Shown here piece after piece: positions 1-11,045 of a stretch of 64,000 nt of DNA. Within the stretch, counting starts at the first letter, position 1. The number at the start of each line of letters is the position of its first letter. The position numbers were made by a program, and so were the translations under genes. Below the pieces are notes generated by a model. That model was given only the letters and a program-made list of their open reading frames with translations. It did not search any database and had not been told where the DNA came from. Source of the DNA: Catonia carolina (Eukaryota; Arthropoda; Insecta; Hemiptera; Achilidae); NCBI GenBank assembly GCA_035578175.1, contig JAQMRL010000001.1, positions 437,687,639-437,751,638 on the forward strand. Reading direction: 5' to 3'.

Positions 1-96
1 GTACCGTGCCAATGTTGAATTTGCTATTTTTAGGTACATTTTTCACACGATTGATAAACAATAGGGAAATGAAACTTTACTTACTTATACCGGGTA

Positions 97-863
97 TTTT
101 TTTAGTCCTGTTACCCAATTGTTAATGTCTGGTAATTTTTTTCTAAGAAAGGGATATTTTGTTTTGTGACACAAAGTTGGTAGCCCTACTCAACCGGTAT
201 AGATACGACAGTTTGAGTTGATTCTCCTTGAGTTGCGTAAAATTTTGTGCTGTTTCCAGTTGTGTTACGAACAGAATGTCTTTTACCCTAGAACAATGGG
301 TTTTCATTCTTGAACAATATTTTGCTACAAAATCGTATGCGAGTGTAAAAGAATCATTTCAAATTAAATTTTTTGGTGTTGCTCCACTCTATTCTAGTCA
401 ATTTCTAGGCTAACTAACTGATTTTTAGAGACAGGTATTGTTTGCAGCAGAAAACGTAGTGGTCGACCAACTCTCTTGACAGATGACGTTAAGAGAATGT
501 GAAAACAAGATTGCTCAATTCTCCATGGAAAAGTTTACAAAAACTTTCCTCGCATGTTGATTTGTCATGTTCGAGTGCTCAGAAAGCTGCTAAAAAATTG
601 AAATTGTATCCGAATCACATACGATTAGTTCTAGAACTTCAGCCTCCAGATTTAAACAAGATATTGTTTTAGGATAAAAGACATTCTGTTTGTAGCACGA
701 CCGGAAATGTCACAAAATTTTACACAGCTCAAAGAGAATCAACTCACACTGCCATATCCATACTGGTTGAGTAGGGCTACCAACTTAGTGTCACAAAACA
801 AAATTTATTTTTTTTAGAAAAATATTACCAGACATTAACAATTGGGTAACAGGACTAAAAAAT
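97..863 (+). mobile_element. Non-autonomous mariner-type element with long TIRs
   Basis: The left arm (about 98-250) and right arm (about 710-862) are inverted copies of each other; the outermost shared word is TTTTTTAGTCCTGTTACCC, and the arms also share a 'GGTAGCCCTACTCAACC' block. The inside carries the start of a Tc1/mariner-type transposase: a helix-turn-helix N-terminus reading 'FTLEQWVFILEQYF' from about 279 and a 'SGRPTLLTDDVK' linker at about 455-495. Stops and frame changes follow, and the catalytic half is missing. A TA duplication is not clean. Long TIRs with a transposase remnant fit a deletion derivative; the family is inferred from motifs only. Confidence 0.65.
276..700 (+). 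pseudogene. Mariner-type transposase N-terminal remnant
   Basis: Translation from 276 begins 'MSFTLEQWVFILEQYF', typical of the DNA-binding domain of insect mariner-like transposases. It is followed after a frame change by 'RKRSGRPTLLTDD' and by 'HIRLVLELQPPDLN', which resembles the segment before the DDE domain. At least three stops or shifts interrupt it and no catalytic aspartates are present. It lies wholly between the long inverted repeats, so it belongs to that element. Confidence 0.6.
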
Positions 864-913
864 CATCCTGTAGATGTTGGGTTTCTCTAGCTATTGACAT
901 TTTTTCAATTTAA

Positions 914-1619
914 GGGGGTAGTCAACCCAGATAATTAAAATCAAAACTTCTGGCTATAATTTATCATTATTTAATTTAAATGAAAGTGTAATTTACTAGT
1001 AACAATCTACCATTTGAACCAAGCCAAAAAATTAATTACAGCCCCTAATATAAGGGTGAGGTTGGAAAAGCGGGCTTTTACGTTGAATCAAATATCTCAA
1101 GAACCAAGAAAGATATCAACATGATTCTTATGCTACAAAATACAGAAAATTGCTGTCTATTACCTGTTATATGCGCTTGTACGTATTTTTTCTTACAAGA
1201 ATTTTATTGAAGAAAAACCATATTTTAAAAAATATTTATTTTATGTATTCATAAATTATTTTTTAACTAAATCCCTATTAAGGTTTTTGTAATAATCATT
1301 CCACTGATAATAGAGCAAGAAATTATGAACATTTGAAAAAAACCATCATCCAAATATCTCCAAAACAAATCGAAATATTTAATTCCCAAGAACGTACGAT
1401 CATGCAAAAACCACATTTCCAGAAAACTTCAAAGTTGAAGGAATAATTTCACTCACCTTGCTAGTGAGCTTTATTTTAAACAGATCTTTTTATAACTTTT
1501 TGTCAACTTACAAACAAAGTAAACAAAATATGTTGTGATTCAGAAAATTTTAAACTTCAAACAAATGCAAAAAACACTCAGAATTTTTAAAAAAATTATC
1601 TGCTTGAGTTGACTATCCC
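914..1619. mobile_element. TTAA-flanked MITE, 706 bp
   Basis: TTAA occurs directly outside both ends (910-913 and 1620-1623). The left end GGGGGTAGTCAACCC and the right end (reverse complement GGGATAGTCAACTC) form an imperfect inverted repeat that extends to a shared AGATAATT. No ORF is present. A TTAA duplication suggests the piggyBac superfamily, although the ends begin GGG rather than the usual CCC. Confidence 0.5.
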
Positions 1620-1623
1620 TTAA

Positions 1624-2490
1624 TCTGTTGAACCATAAAGTTAAAAACAGAATAACGAATAACATAAAATTTTTACAAATTTTTTTTCTACGATATTTTA
1701 CATATTAATAATTTTTGCAGAATTTGAGGACGTCATAAAAATGCCAGAATATGTGCACATGCAAGATTAATAACTGGTAAAAATTTCAGCTCGGTAAGGT
1801 TTAATGGTTTTCGAGAAAAATGTACTAAATGTTAAAAACTTAAATTTGCGGGAACAGGCGATAAAACAAATAGGCACAAATAAAAAACAAAATGTACAAC
1901 ACAAACAAGTGAATTTCCCATCAACAGTTGGTTAAAAAGATAAACCAATGGCTGAGAGTATTAAAAACAGTAATGCAGATATTTTTAATGTATTAAAATT
2001 ACCTTTGCTCTAAAACGATCCCTATAAAATTATGAAAAATATTCGTTCTTGGTGACATGATAATTTTTTCTGGGTAAACCACCTAAAAACTTAATTTTTT
2101 TTCATTAAAATACTATTTTTTTCATATAATTTAAAGTTTTGTGGTTGAATTAAGTCTAAACAATTGAAAAACATACAACACCGAAAACCGAAATTTTCTG
2201 TTAAAACCATCATACAGTCTCACCTTAATGAGAATGAAAATCAGTTATAAATCCACTATTGATACAATAGTCTCTCCCTAACTACCCTTTTATTTACTGA
2301 TCATCAAGTTTTCATAGTCAAGTCAGAAGAGAAGCTCCAAAGCCTATTTTTCTTTCCCAGAATCTATACGGTTTATACAATCTGTGTATATCTAGCATAA
2401 AAACTTGAAGTAATGGTTTTTGTTAAAGGGACCCTGTAAGATCCAAGATTGTGGTTAATAATTGTCTAATCAATCAGATCAATTGAATCG
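1624..2490. other. AT-rich intronic stretch, nothing recognised
   Basis: No exon, ORF or complete repeat is seen. A short word at 2287-2333 (TCATCAAGTTTTCATAGTCA) recurs in diverged form at 5272-5320, probably a relic of one repeat. Confidence 0.5.
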
Positions 2491-3315
2491 GTGAGTGGAA
2501 AAAGGGTAATATTCCAAAATCCTTATTTTCGAGAAATTAAAAAAAACTGATTTGTAACTTTGTTTTTGGTTTAATGGTAGAATGTTCAATTGGTCATTTG
2601 TAGTACTATATTAAAGCTTTTTAATGGTGACTTTAGAATTTGTTTTACAATAATCATGGGATTGATTTTTGATTATTAATATGTTGACTATTCACCTTTT
2701 TCTAGATTTGGTACAAGTGAATGGGAAAAATTAAGTTGAAAAAACAATATAATGTGCCAATATGCTACAAAACTTTATTTTAATTTTAAAATAAATTTAG
2801 GCCTTTGGGCCAGCCCAGTCAGTCAGCTGGTAGAAAGTCGCTATTATTTGTTAAGTAACACCGGTTGGCCAAGCGACTTTGTATGGTGAACAGTTAACAG
2901 CCATCCATGAACAAAATCTACTGGGGGTCCCTGTTCAAACTCATGTCTAATCCACATCAAAAAATACAGCAAAAAGCAGCAATCAAATCGGGTAGTTGTC
3001 AACAACGTACAGTTCCCGATAACAATAAAAGCTAAAAATAAAAAAAAAATAAAAAAAAATTTACAGTTACATTTTGAAAATAATAACACAGAAACCAGTG
3101 GTCCAACAGCTGTTCGCTATTGAATGGAAGAAGGGTAATATTCCTGGAATATTATCCTTTTTCCACTCTACTAAATTTTTAATGTAGCTTAGCTGCTTTT
3201 AGATACAAGGAATATTTCCCTTTTATCAACCAATACATGCGCCAAAGTAAACTTAACAAAACTGCTATCTCGTTCAATTTCGCATTTTTTGGAATATTAC
3301 CCTTTTTCCACTCAC
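2491..3315. mobile_element. 825-bp DNA element with perfect ~29-bp TIRs
   Basis: It starts GTGAGTGGAAAAAGGGTAAT at 2491 and ends with the exact inverse at 3287-3315. A degenerate internal copy of the same TIR in both orientations lies at 3124-3168. No transposase is seen, and no clear TSD could be assigned, so the superfamily is unknown. A SINE lies inside (2800-3060). Confidence 0.6.
2800..3060 (+). mobile_element. SINE, 'GGCCAGCCCAGTCAGTCAGC' family, copy 1
   Basis: It begins GGCCTTTGGGCCAGCCCAGT and ends in an A-rich tail (3032-3060). The second copy (26123-26370, opposite strand) is about as long and has a 12-bp TSD, which proves retroposition for the family. It is nested in the 825-bp TIR element. 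Confidence 0.65.
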
Positions 3316-4169
3316 AGATTCAATTACATGCTCAGCTAAAGTTTGTTTCGATATAGAGCTTGATCTTGACAAAAAGTAAATTGCTTCTAGAGAATATGTG
3401 TAACAGTAGCAACTAAACTGAATAACAACAACTACTCAGATGAATACAGCTTACAAAGTGTGATGAGAATTTATGACGTACTTAATGGCAGTTACGACTC
3501 ATTTGTATGGTAGTAAAATTTGGGAGATGAATTTTTTGTAAAGGATCAAGGATTGTATGAGGAACGACAAAATTAAAAATCATGATACAAGGAATAGAAA
3601 GAGTTGCTGACAGCAAGCGTAAATAAGAGAATCAGTTTTCAGAGTAATAATTTTTTTCATGTAGGGCCAATTTTAGATTACGTGAGGTGACTTTAGATAT
3701 TTATGGAAGCTCTTTTTACAGCCCACATTCTCAGCATTCATACACTGTAGGGTTTTCTCCTTTCTTCTGTCCATCCGGTGTTCTATTTTTACACTTTATA
3801 AAAGCCCTTAAAGTCCATAAATAGTTGTCTGATTTTGGTTTGGTTCATTAAATTTTCTCGTTTTACTTTGGTTTTCACAATTTATCCTTTCTGACTTTTT
3901 TAAACCACTTATCAGACACTTTAGGTCAATTATATAGTGTCTTAAAAATTTGTATTGTCACCCAGGTTTTATCACAGTATTACAATGTCCAATCTTGGCT
4001 CGTCTTGAAAGTGCTTTCTTCTTACTCAAGTGGTAAATTCCTCAGAGTGCACAGGCCATCTTTCCTCATCTGCTGTTTTTTGTTTCCTTTTCACTGGTTT
4101 TTAGTTGTATTATCTCCTCAAGGTACTTGAAGCTATCAACTTTTCCAATTTTTCCATATTGTGTCTTCA
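3316..4169. other. Intronic stretch, nothing recognised
   Basis: No coding motif, tandem repeat or repeat found elsewhere in the window was seen. Confidence 0.4.
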
Positions 4170-4177
4170 AGTGATGT

Positions 4178-4306
4178 CATGGGCGGATTTACAGGGGTGC
4201 GCCCCACCCCCAGATTTTGGGATTTTTGAATTTAGTATAAAAATACCTCATTCTTACCTTCCGGTGAGCTCGTATCCCCAGATACCAAGACCTAAATCCG
4301 CCCATG
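4178..4306. mobile_element. 129-bp hAT MITE
   Basis: The ends are CATGGGCGGATTTACAGG and its inverse CCTAAATCCGCCCATG. An exact 8-bp duplication AGTGATGT flanks it (4170-4177 and 4307-4314). An 8-bp TSD with a short GC-rich TIR is the hAT pattern. It has no coding capacity. Confidence 0.75.
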
Positions 4307-4739
4307 AGTGATGTGGGGCTGTTTTATTTCCTTCGGAATAAACAAATGGAGCATCTTTAAAGGATTAAAAAAGATAGAGTTCCAAAGCGGATTCTGGGTT
4401 ACAGGCCTGAGAAAAAAAGAAGCTGGGAAGACCTCTACAACACTGGGAGTATTTTATTATACGTAAAGCTTTCCATTAGATAAAAAACATTTATAAAAAG
4501 TGAAGATAAAGAAAAACAAGAAACAATCGGTTTGTGACTATATTCTTCATGGAAATGAAGCCATTGGTTTTTGTATTCATGATCTCATTTCTTGTGCTTG
4601 GGTATTTTTTTTATCATTTATTATGGTTCCCAAGTATTTGTAAGAACCGGAATGATGTTCTGGCTTCTACACCAGGGTCCCAAGTTTGATTTATTTGATT
4701 TGTTGAGAAACAGTCAGACGTAAACAAAATAATTTTTGC

Positions 4740-4907
4740 TGGCTGCATAGGCGTAGTTGGTAATGTGCTCGCCTCTCATCATGCGGTCTTGGGTTCGAAT
4801 CCCATTCAGGCATGGCATATTTTCATGCGTTACAAAAAATAATTTCATCCTTCACCATCTGCATTAGCAGTAATTGCAGAACAGTCGGACGTTAAACAAA
4901 AAAAAAA
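4740..4907 (+). mobile_element. tRNA-derived SINE1
   Basis: The A-box region GGCGTAGTTGGTAATGTGC and B-box GGTTCGAATCC are followed by a body (GGCATATTTTCATGCG, TTCATCCTTCACC) and a tail GTCGGACGTTAAAC plus A-run. It is the family member nearest to exon 5014-5170. Confidence 0.8.
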
Positions 4908-5013
4908 GTAAGAACTAACTCTTTCAATTTGGATATTGTTTATTGATTAAAGAGCTGGAACTGGTGGTTAGAAACATTGTACATAATAATAATTAATTCT
5001 TGATATGACTTAC

Positions 5014-5170
5014 CAAATGATCCAATGTGAGAACTAGAGATATCTAATTCAGTTAACTGCTCCAAATCCATTGTAGACCATAACGGCTGTTGTAGAACAG
5101 ATTCAACAGTTGTTTTTTCAGTCCTGCTGAAAGTATCACTACTTGATTCCTCTCTGTTGGAATTACAATA
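5014..5170 (-). CDS. LRRC9: LRRC9-like exon, start of second LRR block
   Basis: Minus-strand exon with acceptor CTGTAAAG before 5170 and donor GTAAGT after 5014. It reads 52 codons plus one base. The first half is polar (Ser/Glu-rich linker); the end reads 'LEQLTELDISSSHIGSF', one leucine-rich repeat in LxxLDIS form. In LRRC9 a second LRR array follows the middle domain, and this exon matches that junction. It joins the 10052-10178 exon in phase 0. The next exon should lie below position 1, because none was found in 1-5013. The linker is poorly conserved, so the exact start rests on the splice site. Confidence 0.7.
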
Positions 5171-5679
5171 CTTTACAGAAATGATGTTGATATTTTGAGT
5201 GTGGTTCGACTTAAAAGTTTCCTGTAACTTTATAAAGGTATCGATTGCATTGATTATTCAAATACTGTAAGCTGATGATCAAGTTTTAATAGCCACGTCA
5301 AAAGAGAAGCTCCAAAGAGTTTGGATGCAAATTGCAGTGATTTGAACAATTTCATACACCGCACCTCGGAGGGTTTCTCAGCAGAGTGCTTTAGCCTTCC
5401 TATATAATAATATACTATATGATAGATATTGTCACAGAGATTTCAATTTCTCATATGCTATCAATTTCGCATCCAACCGTTAAGAGAGTAGATAAAATAT
5501 GTTGTAAATAAATATTGTATTGTGTCAAGAAAAAAAACTTAAAACAGTAATAAAAAGACATTTTTATTAATAATTGAAACACCATTCTTTCAAAAACTCG
5601 TATTCACAAACCAATTTACTTATCATTTGAATAATTTTTGTCCGGCAAATTTTCGATATAACTAATGTAACTTTCTGTC

Positions 5680-6330
5680 TTCCTCCTTCCCCGCGGCTTA
5701 ATTGTCTTCCTCCATCTCCTTTCTGTTTACCTCCTTCACCCTGGTTTAATTTTCTTCCTCCTTCTTTGTCCTTTCTGTTTACCTCCTTCACCGCAAGTTA
5801 TTTGCCTACCTCCTTTTCATAACTGTCTTCCTCCTTCATTGCGGTTATTTGTCTTCCCCTTGTCCTTTCTGTCTTCCTCCTTCACCGCAGTTTATTTGAC
5901 TTCCCCTTCTCCTTTCTGTCTTCCTCCTTCACTGTGGTATATTTGCCTCCAACTTCTCCATTCTGTCTTCCCCTTCACCAGGGTTTATTTGTCTCCCGTT
6001 GTTCTTTCTGTCTTCCTCCTTCACTGCGGTTTATTTGTCCACCACCTTCTCCTGTCTTCTTTCTTGTTCACCGCGGTTTATTTGTCTTCCTTTTCTCCTT
6101 TCTGTCTTCCTCCTTCACCGTGGTTTGTTTGTCTTCAACTTCTCCATTCTGTCTTCCCCTTCTCCTTTCTGTCTTCCTCCTTCACCGTGGTTTATTTGTT
6201 CACCACCTTCTCCTTTCTTCTTTCTCCTTCACAGCGGTTTATTTGTCTACCTCCTCATAACTGTCTTCCTCCTTCACCGCGATTTTGTCTCCCTTTCTCA
6301 TTTCTGTCTTCCTCCTTCACCGTGGTTTAC
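5680..6330. repeat. Polypyrimidine minisatellite, ~45-bp unit
   Basis: Units resemble CTTTCTGTCTTCCTCC + TTCACCGCGG + TTTATTTGTC, repeated with length variation (about 45-60 bp). Because 45 is a multiple of three, all three forward frames stay open and encode repetitive Leu/Ser/Phe-rich strings; these are not genes. It is the left arm of a quasi-palindrome with 7160-7860. Confidence 0.9.
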
Positions 6331-7155
6331 TTGGAACTGACTCTGCAATAGGTGTGGATGCTTGCACTATCTATCGGATTTCATTGGAACTAACTTTACA
6401 ATAGGTGTGCATGTTCGCCCTATCTACCGGAATTGATCGGAACTAGCTTAGTGTATGCTACGCTTCCACACCTATTGCAAAATTAGTTCCAATAAAATCC
6501 GATAGATAGCGTAAGCGATCACAAGTATTGCAAAGTTAGTTCCAATGAAATCCGATAGATAGCGTAAGCGTCCACACCTATTGCAAAGTTAGTTCCAATG
6601 AAATCCGATAGATAGCGTAAGCGTCCACACCTATTTCAAAGTTAGTTCCAATGAAATCCGATAGATAGCGTAAGCGTCCACACCTATTGCAAAGTTAGTT
6701 CCAATGAAATCCGATAGATAGCGTAAGCGTCCACACATATTGCAAAGTTAGTTCCAATGAAATCCGATAGATAGCGTAAGCGTCCACACCTATTGCAAAG
6801 TTAGTTCCAATGAAATCCGATAGATAGCGTAAGCGTCCACACCTATTTCAAAGTTAGTTCCAATGAAATCCGATAGATAGCGTAAGCGTCCACACATATT
6901 GCAAAGTTAGTTCCAATGAAATCCGATAGATAGCGTAAGCGTCCACACCTATTGCAAAGTTAGTTCCAATGAAATCCGATAGATAGCGTAAGCGTCCACA
7001 CCTATTTCAAAGTTAGTTCCAATGAAATCCGATAGATAGCGTAAGCGTCCACACCTATTGCAAAGTTAGTTCCAATGAAATCCGACAGATAGCGTAAGCG
7101 TCCACACATATTGCAAAGTTAGTTCCAATGAAACCCGATAGATAGCGTAAGCATG
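6318..7155. repeat. 53-bp minisatellite in both orientations
   Basis: Thirteen near-identical 53-bp units run from about 6463 to 7155, each containing AATGAAATCCGATAGATAGC and GTAAGCGTCCACACC. About two diverged units lie in the opposite orientation at 6318-6450, so the array is symmetric about roughly 6455. Units differ mainly at ATTGCAAA versus ATTTCAAA and ACACCTA versus ACACATA. Confidence 0.93.
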
Positions 7156-7159
7156 CTTT

Positions 7160-7860
7160 TGTTGTGGTGAAGGAAGAAGACAGAAAGGAGAAGGGGAAGA
7201 TAAATAAACCGTGGTGAAGGAGGAAGACAGAAAGGAAAAGGGGAAGACAAATAACCCGCGGTGAAGGAGAAAGACAGCTGTGAGAAAGAAGTAGACAAAG
7301 AAACCGTAGTGAAGGAGGAAGACAGAAAGGAGAATGGAAGACGAATAAACTGCGGTGAAGGAGAAAGACAGAAAGGTGAAGGGGTAAGACAAACAAACCA
7401 CGGTGAAGGAGGAAGACAGTTATGAGAAGGAGGTAGACAAATAAATCGTGGTGAAGGAGAAAGACAGAAAGGGGAAGGGGAAGACAAGTAAACACGATGA
7501 AGGAGGAAGACAGAAAGGAGAAGGGAAAGAAGAATAAACCGCGATGAAGGAGGAAGACAGTTATGAGAAGGAGGTAGATAAATAAACCGCGGTGAAGGAG
7601 GAAGACAGAAAGGTGAAGGGGTAAGACAAACAAACCACGGTGAAGGAGGAAGACTGAAAGGAGAGGGGAAGACAAGTAAACTGTGGTGAAGAAAGAGGCC
7701 AGAAAGGAGAAGGAGGAAGACAAATAAACAGCAGTGAAGTAGAAGACAGAAAGGACAAGGGGGAAGACAATTAAACCACAGTTAATGCGCAAGACAGAAA
7801 GGAGAAGGAGGGAAGACAAATAAACCGCGGTGAAGAAGGAAGACAGAAAGAAAACTTGAC
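7160..7860. repeat. Polypurine minisatellite, inverse of 5680-6330
   Basis: The same 45-bp family is read on the other strand (GGTGAAGGAGGAAGACAGAA units). The long minus ORF from about 8014 to 7055 is produced by this array and is not considered a gene. Together with 5680-6330 and the 53-bp array it forms an inverted structure of about 2.2 kb. Confidence 0.9.
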
Positions 7861-7907
7861 ACATTACTGAAGATGTCAAAAGAAGATTATCGGCCGGAAA
7901 GTGCAAC

Positions 7908-9861
7908 CACTGAGTATAGAATAAATAGAGAAGCCTTTCCATAAGCGGCAGACTGGCGGTTGTATGCACTGACCCCCCAACTCCTTGGTTACCTACCTCG
8001 CCTAGCCCAGCCACCTGCCATCACACTGCTGTTTCTGTTTCGTTTGTAGTTCTGCCTTATCTCAGATTTCTTTGGTTTTGCTTCTGTTAGTTTTCAGTGT
8101 AACTGAGAGAATAAGTTAAATAATATAGAAAGCCAGAAGAACAAAATTACACAAAATATGAAATCACTGGTATTTATGTTTATTAAAAAGTACTAAATGA
8201 ATGTATATTGATTGATTCGTTACTGTAATAAGTAAAAATCAAAAACCAAAATTGGCTGTCGACTATTATTAATACATTAAAAAATAAATTAAAAAATAAT
8301 TCAGTGGTAATTAATAGATTTTCAATGTTTGTTCTGTTTCACTTTATTTTTTGGTTTAGGTTACTTTATTTTTTGTTTTAGGTAAATCTTTTTTCTAAAT
8401 TTTTGTTTTTGGTTTGAGTCTTTTAAATTGCAACCAAATCTTACGAAAGACGAAAAGTTAGATAATCTGCCATCGCAAGTGATTGAGGCAACTTTGATGT
8501 TTACGTCAGATAGAAGTTGCAAGCATTGAAAGGTCAGAGAATAAATTTGTTCACCGGTGATTCCTTTAATAAAAATGTACCCCAGAGGTATTTTCCATAA
8601 CTTATTGACACATACGAGATGAATGACAAACACTTCATTGGCTATTGGAGCTCCGTCGTCAGTATTTCCGCGTCCCAGATCCATGTAGCCATAAAAATTT
8701 TTTCCATCCCAATCTACATGCTGCCGAATGGCCATTGCATTGAACATTAAACTGCACACCAAACCATGTTCATTTTGACACTTTTCTTTTAGTACTCGGA
8801 AAACTTCTGAGCTAAACCCTGGTTCGGCATTAATTGAAGAATACCACTTAGCTATTGTTCGGACATGAGGAAGGCAAGTCTGAAAAGTTTGTCAAAGTTG
8901 TACGCTTTAGGAGACAAAAAATGCAAAGTCGTGGCGAATTACGAAGGCGGTCATCGTACAGTTTTTTTCAGTTTGGGGTTGGTGTGCTTTTGTGATTCTC
9001 TCTGTATAAGACAGAACGATGTTTTTGAAATATTGCTCAATAGATCACCGTGCTCCGAGTGAATAAGATTTTTTTTAATTATCTTATGATATCTTTTAAA
9101 TTAGCCACTTTTAACTTTAGTCTCTTTTGTTTTAATGTCATATTTCTTAATCATTTTCTTGATTCAGTTAGTTTCCATTGGGTTTTCTTAAGTTTTTCGG
9201 TAGTTATTTCGAAATCAGTTTTTTGTATTTTTTCCGATATTGGGGGCGAAATTGGTGAGATAGCGCGCTTTAAAACTCTCCTTACATTTAGTTGATGTTG
9301 ACGGTTGTAAATGTGGTGGAAATGCTGCAAATATCGATAGAACTGCATCTTTTTTTTAAATATCTTCGAAAAAGAAAAGAGTTATCATAATTATCTTCTT
9401 TTAAATGGTCACGACACATACGACTGTGATTAGATGGTTTCCAGTTGTCTCTCCTGATTGCTTAAATCCATTTTTCTTTGAGTTCTGGATTGTTAGGAAA
9501 ACGGTGGAAAGAAATTTTAATTCCCTCTACAGCTTCTGTTTTCTTTTTTCGGTTATTGCATCCGTACGCCAAACACATACCCATTTTAAAGCTGGATAAG
9601 TGTCCACACACAATAATTTACACACAAAAATCCACGCACAATAATTCACACACAATAACTAAAGTGAATAAACAAAACGCACTATATAATATTAAACAAT
9701 AACTGAAAAAATTAAAAGAAACGCACAGATTATAGGTTAGTTACCGCTTCACGGGAAGGGAAATGATTGAAGTGGCAGGCGATATGGGTAACCAAAGAGT
9801 GGGGGTAAGTAGACACACTTCGCTCCTCAACTAGGCCGCTCTATTACTTCTATACTCTGTG
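7908..9861 (-). mobile_element. P-superfamily DNA transposon, copy 1
   Basis: An exact 8-bp TSD AGTGCAAC (7900-7907 and 9862-9869) flanks the element. Its TIRs are CACTGAGTATAGAA on the left and CACAGAGTATAGAA on the right (reverse complement), with similarity for about 25 bp. It carries a minus-strand THAP domain and part of a P-type transposase. The 8-bp TSD, TIR and protein agree with the P superfamily. Its length, 1954 bp, is short for an autonomous P element; the C-terminal catalytic part is missing. It abuts the purine minisatellite. Confidence 0.85.
8361..9584 (-). pseudogene. THAP/P-element transposase pseudogene, copy 1
   Basis: The minus-strand start at 9584 gives a THAP-like finger with 'MCLAYGCNNRKKK' (two Cys ligands), 'ISFHRFPNNPELKEKW', then a stop and a frame change before 'CRDHLKEDNYD' (third Cys and His). 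Downstream come 'KWYSSINAEPGFSSEVF' and an RNase-H-like segment at 8762-8460 with 'VDWDGKNFYGYMDLG', 'NKLWKIPLGYIFIKG' and 'ASITCDG'. The residue expected to be the first catalytic Asp ('LMFDAMAIRQH' in copy 2) is Asn here ('LMFNAMAIRQH'). It ends after 'FGCNLKDSN' without the final Glu region. Clearly inactive. Confidence 0.8.
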
Positions 9862-10051
9862 AGTGCAACCAAGTAGTGTTTCCGGTATGGATGACATCCA
9901 CTACTACATTAAATTTACAAAATAATAATTACATAATACGGTAACAATTATTTCTAACAAAAATAATTTGCACATTAAAACCCCAAAACTTTTAGAAACT
10001 ATAAATATTAGTAAGGCAAAATTAAATTTATATTTTACAGTAATGATTTAC

Positions 10052-10178
10052 CTTTATATAATTGTATTCAATTATAAATGCAGGAACAACACTATAACTA
10101 TGCACTAAATACTTATTACATTTGCAGTCTCCACCGCCATGACCTTTCGTCGAACTATGACATCCCGACAAATTTGAT
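10052..10178 (-). CDS. LRRC9: LRRC9-like exon, Cys-rich segment with VPAFIIEYNYI motif
   Basis: Acceptor TTTTCAG before 10178, donor GTAAAT after 10052. One base completes a Glu codon from the previous exon, then 42 codons follow in phase. The sequence contains 'GGGDCKCNKYLVHSY' followed by 'VPAFIIEYNYI'. LRRC9 proteins have a Cys-x-Cys segment followed by a 'LPEYxVEFEYI'-like stretch at the same place, and this is one of the strongest anchors for the gene identity. The exon ends in phase 0 and joins 5014-5170. Confidence 0.85.
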
Positions 10179-10327
10179 CTGAAAATAAAAATTAAAAGTA
10201 GTCTAAAAATCAGTAGTAAATATTTTAATTATTCTACTACTTAAAAAATAATTTAAATTTTTAAAATATTAGTGGCAGTTTTATTTGCTAACATTCCCCA
10301 ATGTCCATCTGTCTGTCACACCCACAT

Positions 10328-11045
10328 GTCAAAAACTACAGGAGATAACAAACAGTTTACGGATTCGTAATCTACACAAAAAAGTTTTGGGCCTAAATTG
10401 AGTGTAAAGTTCTGGTTTCCACCGAAAGTAGCCCAAAACCTAAAGTCAAGAAATCAAAGTCAAAAACTACAAGAGATAACAAACAGTTTTCAAATTTGTA
10501 ACCTACACAAAAATTTTTTTGGGCCTAAATTGGGTGTAAAGTTTCGGTTTCGACCGGAAGTAGCCCAAAACCGGAAGTCAAAAAAATCAAAGTCAAAAAC
10601 TACAAGAGACTATAGCAACAAATGGTTTTCGGATTTGTAATCTCTACAAAAAATTTGTGGGCCTAGATTGGGTTTGAAGTTCTAGTTTTGAGTGAACGCA
10701 GCCCAAAACCGGAAGTCAAGAAATCAAAGTCAAAAACTACACTATAGGCTATAAACCCAAAACTTAGACTATAGCGTATAAACTATAGCAACAAATGGTT
10801 TTCGGATTCGTAATTTCTGCAAAAAATTTGTGAGGCTGGATTGGGTTTGAAGTTGTAGTTTTGAGTGAACGTAGCCCAAAACCGGAAGTCAAGAAATCAA
10901 AGTCAAAAACTACAAGAGATTATAGCAACAAATGGTTTTCGGATTCATATTCTCTACAAAAAAATTTGTGGGCCTAGATTGGGTTTGAAGTTCTAGTTTT
11001 GCCTGGAAGTGGCCCAAAACTGGAAGTAAAGAAATTAAAGTTGTA
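10328..11045. repeat. Tandem array, ~131-137-bp unit, about 5.4 copies
   Basis: The landmark AAAAACTAC recurs at about 10332, 10462, 10595, 10732 and 10905, each followed by a GGGCCTAAATTGGGT-like block and CCCAAAACCGGAAGTCA. One unit is longer by about 36 bp because of a TATAG-rich insertion near 10742-10790. The small forward ORF here is a product of the array. Confidence 0.85.

Noticed and set aside
6463..7155. CRISPR-like regular array
   Set aside because: The 53-bp units are contiguous with no unique spacers, in a eukaryotic intron. It is a minisatellite.
7055..8014. 319-codon minus ORF and several 60-170-codon ORFs at 5839-6351 and 7066-7770
   Set aside because: They are translations of a 45-bp minisatellite, whose period is divisible by three; several frames are open at once and the peptides are repetitive.
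8865..9062. Plus ORF 'MRKASLKSLSKLYALG' and its twin at 56399
   Set aside because: Antisense shadow of the P-element transposase pseudogene.
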